From contig NZ_CP126084.1 in assembly GCF_030122845.1 (NCBI RefSeq), positions 682,001 through 746,000 on the forward strand: 64,000 bases of DNA. Reading direction: 5' to 3'. Origin of the DNA: Paenibacillus woosongensis. GTDB lineage: Bacteria; Bacillota; Bacilli; Paenibacillales; Paenibacillaceae. The position numbers and the translations under genes are program-made. Positions 25,400 to 33,772 of the stretch are shown in pieces. How positions within the stretch are numbered: the first letter of the stretch is position 1; the number at the start of each line of letters is the position of its first letter. A model generated the notes under the pieces. The model was not told the origin of the DNA, made no database searches, and saw only the letters and a list, made by a program, of their open reading frames with translations.

Positions 25400-25600
25400 A
25401 TGCAAACAGTTACCTTGAACGTGGAAGGAATGTCCTGCAATCACTGTGTGAACTCCATCGAGGGCGCGGTATCCAAGCTTGGAGCGAGCGCCAAGGTCGA
25501 TTTGTCGGCCAAAAACGTCACGGTCAGCTATGACGAGAGCAAGCTAAGTGTAGAGACGATCAAGGAAGCGATCGAAGATCAGGGCTACGACGTGGTATAA
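25400..25600 (+). CDS. copZ: Copper chaperone CopZ
   Basis: A 66-residue HMA-domain protein: MQTVTLNVEGMSCNHCVNSIEGAV holds the CxxC copper site (MSCNHC), and the rest follows the beta-alpha-beta-beta-alpha-beta plan to IEDQGYDVV. It carries Cu(I) to the P-type ATPase CopA, which is not in this window. ATG at 25400 is 8 nt from GAGGAGG; an upstream ATG at 25394 is too close. Co-transcribed with csoR. Confidence 0.92.
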   Translation: MQTVTLNVEGMSCNHCVNSIEGAVSKLGASAKVDLSAKNVTVSYDESKLSVETIKEAIEDQGYDVV

Positions 25601-25611
25601 CGCAATACAGA

Positions 25612-25657
25612 GCTGCCCGGGAGTACAAGAAGCCTTGTGATCCCGGGCAGCTTTTTT
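25612..25657. terminator. Terminator of csoR-copZ
   Basis: GCTGCCCGGGA pairs with TCCCGGGCAGC, followed by six T. It may also stop the convergent lipoprotein transcript. Confidence 0.88.
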
Positions 25658-25677
25658 ATGAAAATCAGATATTCCCA

Positions 25678-26351
25678 TCAGCTAATCCAATTATTAGCCG
25701 CCTCAATCACTTTCCAGGCCCCGTCCTTCAATTCCAGCTGGATGGCTATTCCGACGGCTCCGTTACCGGATCGGTACTTCATGCCTTCAATGACGGCCCC
25801 GTGCTCGCTGATTTCCACCTTATCGATTTGGAGCAGCACGCCGCTCAGTACCATCCCGTTATCGGTAAAATCGTCACCCTCGCTTTCCTTCAGCTGCTCG
25901 AAGGTCGCGTCTCTGACCGGGGCGGCAAACCTGCTGCCGATGTACTCCTCAATGTACTGCTTATCTTCCGCTGCTAAGTGCGTCAGCACGCTGAAATCGA
26001 TCGCGATGTATTTCATGTCAGCATTCAAGGCTTCGTCGATCGGCATCATCGCTTCAAAAGCCAGACCGTACAGCTGTCCCGCGCTCCCATCGGCTTCGGG
26101 ATTTGCAGTTGTGTCCTGATCATTCTCAGGCTCCCAGGTTCCCCGGCTTCCGCTTCGAGGTACCCTGCAGCAGCTGCCGAATCGATCCCGCCATCGGCGC
26201 CGGCACTGACAGGTTCAGGGCGCTGCTCGAAGGCGGCGGGCTGCGGAACGACTGGCTCGCTGTTAAGCTCCTTTGTATTTTTACAGCCTGCAATGAGCAG
26301 GAATATCGCAATGACGCAGGCAACAAGCAGCACAAAACGCATAGTACGCAT
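25678..26351 (-). pseudogene. Lipoprotein gene of unknown function, interrupted by a one-base frameshift
   Basis: The start codes for a lipoprotein signal (MRTMRFVLLVACVIAIFLLIAGC, Cys23) and a Glu/Pro/Ala-rich spacer. The frame then leaves the natural path near 26133 and stops at 26046. The adjacent frame reads on as EPENDQDTTANPEADG...FEAMMPIDEALNADMKYI and continues to 25678. Adding one G to the G3 run (C on the + strand, 26133-26135) yields one continuous protein of about 224 residues. The C-terminal part looks like a small secreted alpha/beta domain. GGGAGGGG precedes the ATG. As with the gene at 743-1563, a base-call error cannot be ruled out. Confidence 0.7.
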
Positions 26352-26444
26352 GGTATGACCCCTCCCATTTAATTAAACGGTACCAGGGTCACAATAGTTG
26401 CCTTGGGTTGGGGTATTTTAGCAAAATATGATAGGGATTATACA

Positions 26445-27896
26445 TTAGGACAAAATAGACTCGATGATCTCCGCCAACTGGACAAGACTGCGCTCCATAT
26501 CATCCAGGGAAGCAAAGGCATATGACAGGCGGATATGCTGGTTCGCGTCCCGGTCGTACAGATGGCCGGGATTGATGAGAATGTTCCGGCGCAGCGCCTG
26601 GTCGAACAGGGTTCTCGCGGGGAGCGGGGCATGCAGCTTGAGCCAGACATAAAAGCCGCCCGTAGGCACTTTCCAGCTTGCGATACCAGCGAAATGCCTG
26701 TCTAGGCTGTTCAGCATGACGGCACGGCGCTCCCTCAGCCGTTCGCGAATCCGCTCCATATGCTGCTCGTACATTCCGCTGCCCAGCCACTCGGCCGCCG
26801 CCTGCTGGGACAATGTGCTGGAGCCGTAGTCGCTTTGCATCTTGATGTCGGCGAGCCGCTCCAGCACGGGCTGAGGACCGGCGATCCAGCCGATGCGCAG
26901 GCCGGGGCTGACCGTCTTGGACAAGCTGCCTAGATAAAGGACGTTCCCGCTGGCATCCCGGGCTTTAAGCGGGCGGGGAGGGGGGGCGTCCAGCCATAGG
27001 TCTCGATATACATCGTCTTCGATCACCGGCAGGCCCCCGGCTTCGGTAACCTCCATCAGCTGCCCGCGGCGTACCTCGCTCATTGTCGTACCCGACGGGT
27101 TATGGAAGGTTGGGATCGTATACAGCAATGAAGCGTTGTACTGCCTGGCGTATGCGCCGACCAAATCGGCCCGCAGGCCGTTCTCGTCCATCGGGACGCC
27201 GCGCAGCTTCATGCCCGCGGATTGAAACACGGGAACGGAGTACAGGTAGGAGGGACGTTCTACAAGTACGGCCGAACCCGGCTCGAGCAATCCAACGGAG
27301 ATGAGCTGCAGCGCCTGCAGCGCCCCGGAGACGATAAGCACGGAAGCGGGAGAGGCCGCGATGCCGAGCTGCTGGAACCGGGCTGCAAGCAGCTCGCGAA
27401 GCCGCAGGTCTCCCATCGGCTCCCCATATCCCAGAGGGGGAGTCCGATCCGCCATGCGGCGCAGCACACTGCTCATCTCCAGGTGCGGAAGCAGCTCGGG
27501 CGACAGCTCTCCCGTGCCGAGCCGGATCACACCGGGATGGAACTCGGCGCGGTTGATCTCCTGGACGGCGGGCAGGTTGGGCCGATGGATGCCGGATTTG
27601 ACGTAGTCGTTCCAATTTGTCGGCGGCGTAGCAGCGAGCGCGCCCCACGTATGGTTGACTACCCGAGTTCCGCCGCCTTTGCAGCCCTCCAGCATCCCGG
27701 CGGCCGTGAGCTCGTCCAAGGCAGTCACAACCGTGCTGCGGTTCACCTTGAAGGCCTCGGCCAATTTGCGCTGCGAAGGGATGCGGGTGCCTACCGGCCA
27801 CTCGCCGCCGACGATTTTGTCCCGGATATACTGTGTGATTTGCATATGCAGCGGGGGAGCCGATTGCCGGCTGGGCTGCCAGTGGGATTGCTCCAT
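26445..27896 (-). CDS. MocR-type GntR/aminotransferase transcriptional regulator
   Basis: A 483-residue regulator. Residues 15-80 are a GntR winged helix (GTRIPSQRKLAEAFKVNRSTVVTALDEL); the rest is a class I aminotransferase fold with the PLP-binding Lys in LGSLSKTVSPGLRIGW and TIPTFHNPSGTTM before it. MocR proteins use PLP adducts to sense amino acids or vitamins. The ATG at 27896 is 6 nt from AAGGAGG, while ATG 27902 abuts the RBS. It is divergent from a LysE-type exporter, so it very likely controls that gene in response to an amino acid. Confidence 0.92.
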   Translation of the reverse strand: MEQSHWQPSRQSAPPLHMQITQYIRDKIVGGEWPVGTRIPSQRKLAEAFKVNRSTVVTALDELTAAGMLEGCKGGGTRVVNHTWGALAATPPTNWNDYVKSGIHRPNLPAVQEINRAEFHPGVIRLGTGELSPELLPHLEMSSVLRRMADRTPPLGYGEPMGDLRLRELLAARFQQLGIAASPASVLIVSGALQALQLISVGLLEPGSAVLVERPSYLYSVPVFQSAGMKLRGVPMDENGLRADLVGAYARQYNASLLYTIPTFHNPSGTTMSEVRRGQLMEVTEAGGLPVIEDDVYRDLWLDAPPPRPLKARDASGNVLYLGSLSKTVSPGLRIGWIAGPQPVLERLADIKMQSDYGSSTLSQQAAAEWLGSGMYEQHMERIRERLRERRAVMLNSLDRHFAGIASWKVPTGGFYVWLKLHAPLPARTLFDQALRRNILINPGHLYDRDANQHIRLSYAFASLDDMERSLVQLAEIIESILS

Positions 27897-27970
27897 AACC
27901 ATCCTCCTTCGTCGCGATGTGCAGGTGCGCAGTGGCACCATGCCAAGTTTTATTTAGTCCTATTATATAA

Positions 27971-27996
27971 TTTGGTTGGTTCGCTATCCATCCAAA
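27971..27996. promoter_or_regulatory. Inverted repeat between mocR-type gene and exporter
   Basis: TTTGGTTGG (27971-27979) and CCATCCAAA (27988-27996), one mismatch, in the 175-bp divergent gap. TATTATATAAT just to its left is a likely -10 for the leftward gene. Candidate operator of the MocR-type regulator. Confidence 0.4.
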
Positions 27997-28071
27997 TGGC
28001 TGGAGCCAAACCCGTCTCTTACTGCTTACAATGAGAACAGCAACTTTTGCAGAAAACGGAGGAATCATTGT

Positions 28072-28680
28072 ATGTGGGAAGCGACGATTTATGGCCTGGT
28101 CCTGGCATTTGGACTGATACTGCCGCTTGGCGTGCAGAATGTATTCGTATTTAACCAGGGAGCGGGGCACCGCAAGTTTCGCCACGCCCTGCCTGCGGTC
28201 ATTACGGCGGCTTTATGTGATACGCTATTGATAGTGCTAGCGGTTGCCGGGGTCTCCCTGATCGTTCTAACGATATCCTGGCTGAAAATATTGCTGTTCA
28301 TTGTCGGCGCCCTGTTCATGATATACATGGGCTGGTCGATTTGGCACAGCCGTCCGGATTTGCCTGCGGCTGGTGAAGCCAGCCTTCCGGCGGGTAAACA
28401 AATTGTATTCGCACTTTCCGTGTCGCTGCTCAATCCCCATGCTATCCTGGATACAATCGGCGTAATCGGCACGAGCTCGCTTCGCTTCGAGGGATTGGAT
28501 AAAGCACTGTTTGCCGGCGCAGCCATTGCGGTATCGTGGGTCTGGTTTCTGGGGCTGTGCTGGATGGGACGCCTGATTGGCGGCATGGATCCAAGCAGGA
28601 GGCTGCTGCGTCATATCAATAAGCTGTCGGCGCTCATCGTCTGGGCCATGGCAGGGTATATTGTGATTCAGTTATTTTGA
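28072..28680 (+). CDS. LysE/ArgO-family amino acid exporter
   Basis: A 202-residue protein with six membrane helices. The first carries the family signature LAFGLILPLGVQNVFVFNQG, and SVSLLNPHAILDTIGVIG is the second conserved block, as in LysE and ArgO, which export lysine or arginine. The ATG at 28072 follows CGGAGG. Control by the divergent MocR-type regulator is inferred from the arrangement. Confidence 0.9.
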   Translation: MWEATIYGLVLAFGLILPLGVQNVFVFNQGAGHRKFRHALPAVITAALCDTLLIVLAVAGVSLIVLTISWLKILLFIVGALFMIYMGWSIWHSRPDLPAAGEASLPAGKQIVFALSVSLLNPHAILDTIGVIGTSSLRFEGLDKALFAGAAIAVSWVWFLGLCWMGRLIGGMDPSRRLLRHINKLSALIVWAMAGYIVIQLF

Positions 28681-28720
28681 GTAGAAAGCATGAATGGATT
28701 GAAAAGGAGAGAGCCATGCG

Positions 28721-29500
28721 ATGAATAACGAAAATATTACCGATGCGATGGAGTCTATGAACGAAACGATGGCCTTGCTGCTTAACCACCGCTCCATCCG
28801 TAAATTTACGGATCAGGCGTTGACGCGGGAGCAGGTCGAAACGATCATTGCTGCCGGACAAGCGGCTTCGTCCTCCAGCAATGTTCAAGCTTACAGCGTG
28901 ATCGCCGTGACCGAGGAGCCGCTTAAAGCAGAGCTGGCCCGGCTTAGCGGCAATCAAGCGTACGTGTACAGCTGTCCCGTATTTTTGGTGTGGTGTGCCG
29001 ATTTGTCGAGATTGAAGATGGCGGCGCAACAACACCGGGCCGATCAGGAAACCTACGAAGGCTCCATGGAAAATCTGATCGTAGCGACCGTAGATACCGC
29101 ATTGGCGGCCCAGAACGCGGCCGTTGCCGCTGAGTCATTGGGCCTTGGCATTGTGTATATCGGCGGCATCCGCAATCAAATCGCCGAGGTCGCCAGCCTG
29201 CTAGGTTTGCCAGAGCTCGTCTATCCCGTGTTCGGGATGTGCGTCGGCTACCCGGATCAACAGCCTGTGCTTCGTCCAAGGCTGCCGCAGCAGGCGGTTC
29301 TGCATTGGAACGGCTATGACGCATCCGGTTCGGAGAAGCACGTTGCACGGTATGACGAGATCATGTCGTCGTATTTGCGCGAAAGAACCGGGGGAGCCAA
29401 AGACACGCCGTGGTCGGAGCTGATGGCGGATAAGCTCGCACAGCCTTCGCGAATGCATATGGCTTCCTTTTTGCGTGAACGGGGGTTTGGCACAAAGTAA
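28721..29500 (+). CDS. NfsA/NfrA-family NADPH nitroreductase
   Basis: A 259-residue flavoprotein. RSIRKFTDQALTREQVETII is the N-terminal FMN-binding signature and SSSSNVQAYSVIAV the second loop; LGLGIVYIGGIRNQ and VFGMCVGYPDQQP are typical of the NfsA/NfrA group, which reduces nitroaromatics, quinones or flavin with NADPH. ATG at 28721 follows AAGGAGAGAG. It ends 19 nt before the convergent TatD gene; no terminator fits between them, so transcripts probably overlap. Confidence 0.9.
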   Translation: MNNENITDAMESMNETMALLLNHRSIRKFTDQALTREQVETIIAAGQAASSSSNVQAYSVIAVTEEPLKAELARLSGNQAYVYSCPVFLVWCADLSRLKMAAQQHRADQETYEGSMENLIVATVDTALAAQNAAVAAESLGLGIVYIGGIRNQIAEVASLLGLPELVYPVFGMCVGYPDQQPVLRPRLPQQAVLHWNGYDASGSEKHVARYDEIMSSYLRERTGGAKDTPWSELMADKLAQPSRMHMASFLRERGFGTK

Positions 29501-29519
29501 AGAAACTCTTCAACTACGT

Positions 29520-30299
29520 TTATATACCGTAAAAACGCTTCGTATTCTCGCGCAGCCGGCAGCGCGCCTCTTCTGGGGCGATGCCTTGAATGGCGGCCCA
29601 AGCTTCGGCGACCTTCAGCACCATGGCGGGCTGGGTAAGCTGCCCCGCAAACGGCCCTTCGAAAAGCCAGGGGCCATCCGTCTCCGCCATCACCTGATCA
29701 GGGGGATAGCTGCGGGCGAGCTCCATGATTTCTAATTCATAGAGCAGATCTGGGGTAAATGAAATGTAATAGCCGCGATCGAACATTGTTCGCAGCGTAT
29801 GCTTTGCGCCTTTGAACCAGTGGAAGTGAGCCTTGCGAATGCGGTAGCGCTCCAATAGATCGCACGCGAGATCGGCATCCTCGTACACGGCATGAAGCAC
29901 GACGGGTTTGCCATACTGCCCGGCAAAGCTAAGGAACCGCTCCAGCAGCTGTACATATGCGTCCAGGTCGAGGGAGCGGCCTTCCTTGGCCATCTGACGG
30001 CGAAGATAGTAAGGCAGGCCAATTTCTCCTACAGCGATCATGCGGCAGGCCTCGCGCTCCATCCAGGATAAAAGTTGGCTGACCTCCTCCTCATCTGGGA
30101 GGGGGTTCTCCGGATGATAGCCGAAGGCGGGATGAATGATTCCCGGGTACCGCTCGGCAAGAGCCAGGTTAGCCATCGAGGACTCCAGATTTGTGGATAC
30201 GCACACAAGCCCCTCGATACCGCTGAACTGCATATTTTTCACAATACGCTTGATATCGGCATCGCTATACTGATCCAGATGAATATGGGCATCAATCAT
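29520..30299 (-). CDS. TatD-family metal-dependent hydrolase
   Basis: A 259-residue TIM-barrel hydrolase. Metal ligands are visible in order: HxH in MIDAHIHLDQ, Glu in AVGEIGLPYY, His in VVLHAVYED, His in KAHFHWFKG and Asp in AETDGPW. TatD-type proteins are nucleases or related phosphoesterases. The ATG at 30299 begins the conserved MIDAHIHLD and has GGGAGGG 10 nt upstream, so the longer frame to 30374 is not used. Convergent with the nitroreductase. Confidence 0.88.
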   Translation of the reverse strand: MIDAHIHLDQYSDADIKRIVKNMQFSGIEGLVCVSTNLESSMANLALAERYPGIIHPAFGYHPENPLPDEEEVSQLLSWMEREACRMIAVGEIGLPYYLRRQMAKEGRSLDLDAYVQLLERFLSFAGQYGKPVVLHAVYEDADLACDLLERYRIRKAHFHWFKGAKHTLRTMFDRGYYISFTPDLLYELEIMELARSYPPDQVMAETDGPWLFEGPFAGQLTQPAMVLKVAEAWAAIQGIAPEEARCRLRENTKRFYGI

Positions 30300-30531
30300 C
30301 CTCTGAATTCCCTCCCCATTCGTTGGTATGACTTCGCTTACCTCATTATTATATCTGTTCACCCAATAAACCACAGCATCGCCCCTGGGGAGGGCGCAGA
30401 GCGGCGGGATGAGTTGAGTTTTGCCTCGGCAGCGGCGCTGTACTTGCGCAAGGATATTTGTTCGGCTGCCCCCGAAAGCCTTGAATTGATGCAGATGGTG
30501 AAATGCCCCCTGCCGTATTTTTACAGTTCAT
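30300..30531. other. Intergenic region upstream of the cold-shock gene
   Basis: About 230 bases with no supported gene; it holds the leader and promoter of the leftward TatD gene (unassigned) and ends at the csp promoter. Confidence 0.4.
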
Positions 30532-30560
30532 TTGCTTTTTTCCTGACGTCAGGATATAAT
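30532..30560 (+). promoter_or_regulatory. Sigma-A promoter of the cold-shock gene, with a palindrome in the spacer
   Basis: TTGCTT (30532-30537), 17-nt spacer, TATAAT (30555-30560). The spacer contains the perfect 12-bp palindrome CCTGACGTCAGG (30542-30553), which could be an operator. Transcription from here gives a 5' leader of about 130 nt (to 30698), as is usual for cold-shock mRNAs whose leaders act as temperature sensors. Confidence 0.65.
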
Positions 30561-30698
30561 TAAAAATGGTCGATTCAAGTGAGGCATACCTGAAATTCAC
30601 CCTTTGAAAAGAGTGTCACCTTGTGAGATGGAGCTTTTTTCAATGTGTGAATTTTTTTTGTAAAAATGAACATGTTAATATTTTTAGGAGGTATCCTC

Positions 30699-30899
30699 AT
30701 GGAAACTGGAACAGTAAAATGGTTTAACGCTGAGAAAGGCTTCGGCTTTATCGAAGTAGAAGGCGGAAACGACGTATTCGTACATTTCAGCGCGATTACA
30801 GGCGAAGGCTTCAAAACGCTGGACGAAGGCCAACAAGTGCAATTTAACGTTGTTCAAGGCAACCGCGGACCACAAGCCGAAAACGTAGTCAAACTTTAA
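30699..30899 (+). CDS. CspA-family cold shock protein
   Basis: A 66-residue OB-fold nucleic-acid chaperone. [22 protein letters not shown] carries RNP1 (KGFGFI) and DVFVHFSAI is RNP2; both are intact. It binds single-stranded RNA and melts structure at low temperature. RBS TAGGAGG 8 nt before the ATG decides the start. The second gene downstream is a YdjO-like cold-inducible protein. Confidence 0.96.
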   Translation: METGTVKWFNAEKGFGFIEVEGGNDVFVHFSAITGEGFKTLDEGQQVQFNVVQGNRGPQAENVVKL

Positions 30900-30910
30900 T
30901 GCAGGCTCAG

Positions 30911-30938
30911 CTGCTCTTAACGAACTCGTTAAGGGCAG
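30911..30938 (+). terminator. Hairpin after csp
   Basis: CTGCTCTTAACG pairs with CGTTAAGGGCAG around a short loop; the T-run after it is weak (TTCTGTTG), so termination is probably partial and ydjO may be read from csp. Confidence 0.55.
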
Positions 30939-30999
30939 TTCTGTTGAAGATGTTGATCGTGGTTTGTCTATAGTGAAATTACGTCCAAGGAGGATGAAC

Positions 31000-31230
31000 A
31001 TGAATTACCGTAAAAAAACGTTAGAAGAAATTCCTGAGGAGAACACGCCGGTCTGGTCTTGTACGAGCGAGAGCTGCAACGGATGGATGAGGGATAATTT
31101 TGCGTTTGATTACACTCCGGCATGTCCTCTGTGTTCCTCGGAAATGGAGAAGGGGATGCGTATGCTTCCTCAATTGGTGAACACAAACTTGGATCAGAAG
31201 TCGCTGCCTAAAGGCGTAAGAATCGAATAG
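31000..31230 (+). CDS. ydjO: YdjO-like cold-inducible zinc-ribbon protein
   Basis: A 76-residue protein like Bacillus YdjO. It has two CxxC-like knuckles (WSCTSESCNGWMR and PACPLCSSEM), consistent with a zinc ribbon, and the conserved MRMLPQL block. Function is unknown; B. subtilis ydjO is cold-inducible. The ATG at 31000 lies 6 nt from AAGGAGG; the ATG at 30994 overlaps the RBS. It follows csp closely, supporting a cold-shock link. Confidence 0.88.
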   Translation: MNYRKKTLEEIPEENTPVWSCTSESCNGWMRDNFAFDYTPACPLCSSEMEKGMRMLPQLVNTNLDQKSLPKGVRIE

Positions 31231-31249
31231 CTAGTCACTGATCGACAAG

Positions 31250-31294
31250 CAAAAGCAGCTGCAGCTCCAAACAACGGAGCGCAGCTGCTTTTTT
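31250..31294 (+). terminator. Terminator of ydjO
   Basis: AAAAGCAGCTGC and inner AGCTCC pair with GGAGC and GCAGCTGCTTTT; six T follow. Confidence 0.9.
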
Positions 31295-31369
31295 GCATAC
31301 TATAGAGGGCTGAGGAGCGAGATGGTTAGATCGCTGGTGGCGGTCATCGAGCCTCTGGTTTTGCTTGGT

Positions 31370-31560
31370 AAATGTATTTTATACAGCTAGTTAAGCTGTT
31401 TGTTCAAAAAACCATGTGCTAAATGTAAAACATGCAGTTAGTTTGCCTAAATGGAGCGAATTCGCCGAAAAACCTTAAAACTAAATGCAGGTTTTGCAGC
31501 TAGTTCCCTCTGACCCGCCCAAAACGGATGAACTAACTGCATGAAATACATCTAGTTACC
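31370..31560. repeat. 191-bp dispersed repeat, copy 1
   Basis: Aligns end to end with 52832-53022, both exactly 191 bp, about 85-90% identical by eye. It consists of four ~27-nt imperfect palindromes of the form (A)CTAAATGCA-N-TGCAGCTAGTT, spaced about 30 nt apart. No frame is shared. Both copies sit between the 3' ends of convergent genes, just after a terminator. Confidence 0.85.
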
Positions 31561-31623
31561 CTGGTATGAATGCATCTAGTCACCTGATCTTGCCCATCTA
31601 GTTACCCGAGCCTAACCATCTGC

Positions 31624-32517
31624 TCACCCCAGCTGGTTGTAGCTTTTCCAATACAAAATGGCGAGTTGCGTCCGGTCGCGAACCTGCAGCTTGGCGAGAA
31701 TGTCGGTAATGTAGTTTTTGACGGTACCCTCGCTAAGGAACAGCTTTTGGGCAATCTCCTTGTTGGACATGCCGTCCGCAATCAAGGCTACGACATTTTG
31801 CTCGGCTGGGGTTAGTCCTGCTGCCCGCAATTTGCTCTGCACGGAGTCGGCTGGAGCGGCGGAATCCGAGCTGGAAGAGGCTGATCCGGAAGAAGCCCCG
31901 CCGGAAGAAGCTGAACCGGAAGAAGCCTTGCCGGAAGGAGCCGAACTGGAAGAAGCCTTGCCGGAAGAAGCCGAACCCGGACGCTGCTCGGACCGTCCTG
32001 CCGCATTTCCAGCACTTTGTTCAGCCCCAGCCGCAGCTTTGTGCGCATCAGCCCGGAGCATTCCGGTCAGCTTGCGGGCGATGTCTGGATGAATGAGCAT
32101 GCTGCCGCTATGTACAGTTTTGATCCCCTCGATAATCCGGCTGGGCGGGATATTTTTGAGCAGATACCCGCTGGCACCGCTTTGCAAGGCTTCGATAATG
32201 AACTCATCATCATCGAAGGTGGTCAGGATGAGCACCGAGGTTTGCGGAAAAAGCGCCTTGATCCGCTTCGTTCCCTCCACGCCGTCGCATTCCGGCATCC
32301 GGATATCCATGAGCACCACGTCCGGCACAGGCATCCCGCCGCTCTCCAGCTGATTTACGGCCTCCAGGCCATGGCACGCCGTGCCAAGGACTTCAATTTG
32401 GGGGTCCATGCCTATTAGCAGGGACAAGCTCTCCCGAATGAATGGATCGTCGTCCACGATTAATACGGATAAATGCACTCCTGCAGCTGCGTTTGCGTTC
32501 GTTGTTGTGTTTGTCAT
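31624..32517 (-). CDS. NarL/LuxR-family response regulator with a low-complexity linker
   Basis: A 297-residue regulator. The receiver domain (about 15-135) shows the acidic pocket VLIVDDDPF, phospho-acceptor Asp in VVLMDIRMPE, and Lys in YLLKN. The C-terminal LuxR helix-turn-helix (about 230-295) is LTPAEQNVVALIADGMSNKEIAQKL. Between them lies an unusual ~75-residue linker made of Ser, Ala and Gly repeats (SASSGKASS, PSGKASSGS), encoded by GCCGGAAGAAGC-like tandem units; NarL-type regulators normally have a linker of about 20 residues. It is the partner of the sensor kinase 22 nt upstream and probably controls the divergent ABC exporter. Confidence 0.92.
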   Translation of the reverse strand: MTNTTTNANAAAGVHLSVLIVDDDPFIRESLSLLIGMDPQIEVLGTACHGLEAVNQLESGGMPVPDVVLMDIRMPECDGVEGTKRIKALFPQTSVLILTTFDDDEFIIEALQSGASGYLLKNIPPSRIIEGIKTVHSGSMLIHPDIARKLTGMLRADAHKAAAGAEQSAGNAAGRSEQRPGSASSGKASSSSAPSGKASSGSASSGGASSGSASSSSDSAAPADSVQSKLRAAGLTPAEQNVVALIADGMSNKEIAQKLFLSEGTVKNYITDILAKLQVRDRTQLAILYWKSYNQLG

Positions 32518-32539
32518 GGCAGCCTATTCACACTCCCGA

Positions 32540-33697
32540 TTATAAAATATCTCCTTGATGCGTCACGGGAAGCCGGGTCGTTACGGTAAAGCAAGGCTCT
32601 ACCTCGACCTCCAGCCTTCCTCCCGCGACCTGGCATCGCTCCCGCATTCCCGACATCCCTAGGCCAGCCGTTCTGCTGTTATTCCAGTGGGGCGGAGACA
32701 CCGCTCCGTCATTGCTGACGGCCATGCGGACCTCGTCCTCCCCGTAGGCCAGCCGGATTTCGACTGCGCCGGGCTGACCGTGCTTTAACGCATTGGTCAG
32801 GGCTTCACGCGCATTTTTATACAGAATGATCTCCAGGCTTGGATATAACGGGTAAGGCTGTCCCTCTACGGACAGCGTCGTCCGGATGCCGTTCTCCCGG
32901 CCGATTTCCTCCAGCATCAGGCTCAGCGCCTGAATTCCCGTCGTCTCGGAAGGCGGCTTCAGTCGGCGCACCGTGGCACGCAGCTGGTCGAGACCGGCAG
33001 AGAGCTGATCCCGAATTTGCCCAAGCAGGGACATTCCTTTGTCAGGATCAGCAGGAACGACATGCAGTGCGGCTTCCATCATCATTTTGACACGGATCAG
33101 GCGGTGCCCCAGATCATCGTGAAGCTCTCTGGAAATCCGCGTCCGCTCCTCGGCCTGGGCCGCGCCTTCCACCTGCTTGCTGAACAGCATTAAACGGCGA
33201 TGGGTCTCATTGAGCTCGTAATGCCGTCTGCGGAGGTCATCGTATTTTTGCTGGAGCTCGCCCTGCTTGGCCATGAACAGCTGGAGATAGGCGAGAATGC
33301 CTGCCAGCAACGATAGAAACAGCAGCACGCCGAACCTCCAGAACAGCGGCTCGGACAGCATTGTGAAGAAGATTGCGCCGGAATGAAGTCCAAACAGACT
33401 GAGTCGCACGAACCTGCCGGGCATGGTCGAATAGATGAACACCGGTGCCAGAGCCGACAGGCTGGCCAGTCCGCCATAAATGTAGCAAAGCCACGCTGAA
33501 TAGGCGATGAGCATAAGGCACCAAGCCGTTAAATGGATGCTCTCCTTCGCGAAACGCCCCAGTACGGCCAACGCGAACAAGGCCAGCATATGGATGACGT
33601 ACCGGTCATAAGGAGGGTTTGGCAGCAGGAAAATATGTAAAAATCCCGGGAGCAGAATCATCCCGTACAGAAAAGGAAGAAGCGAAGGCTTCTTCAT
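32540..33697 (-). CDS. NarL-type sensor histidine kinase
   Basis: A 385-residue kinase: six hydrophobic segments (about 10-150), a coiled coil, then HisKA_3 with the phospho-accepting His in ISRELHDDLGHRL and an ATPase domain with the N-box NALKHG and GLGMSGMRERC. It senses a membrane or envelope cue and phosphorylates the response regulator that follows. ATG 33697 is 9 nt from AAGGG; a TTG at 33706 is less likely. With the divergent three-gene ABC exporter this resembles LnrJK (YfiJK) of B. subtilis, which answers to linearmycin-type antibiotics. Confidence 0.9.
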   Translation of the reverse strand: MKKPSLLPFLYGMILLPGFLHIFLLPNPPYDRYVIHMLALFALAVLGRFAKESIHLTAWCLMLIAYSAWLCYIYGGLASLSALAPVFIYSTMPGRFVRLSLFGLHSGAIFFTMLSEPLFWRFGVLLFLSLLAGILAYLQLFMAKQGELQQKYDDLRRRHYELNETHRRLMLFSKQVEGAAQAEERTRISRELHDDLGHRLIRVKMMMEAALHVVPADPDKGMSLLGQIRDQLSAGLDQLRATVRRLKPPSETTGIQALSLMLEEIGRENGIRTTLSVEGQPYPLYPSLEIILYKNAREALTNALKHGQPGAVEIRLAYGEDEVRMAVSNDGAVSPPHWNNSRTAGLGMSGMRERCQVAGGRLEVEVEPCFTVTTRLPVTHQGDIL

Positions 33698-33772
33698 CGT
33701 TCTCAACCCTTTGCATCGAAATAAGATGCAATTATTATAGCATTCCTCTGAGAGTTCGGGTGCGGCAAATGG

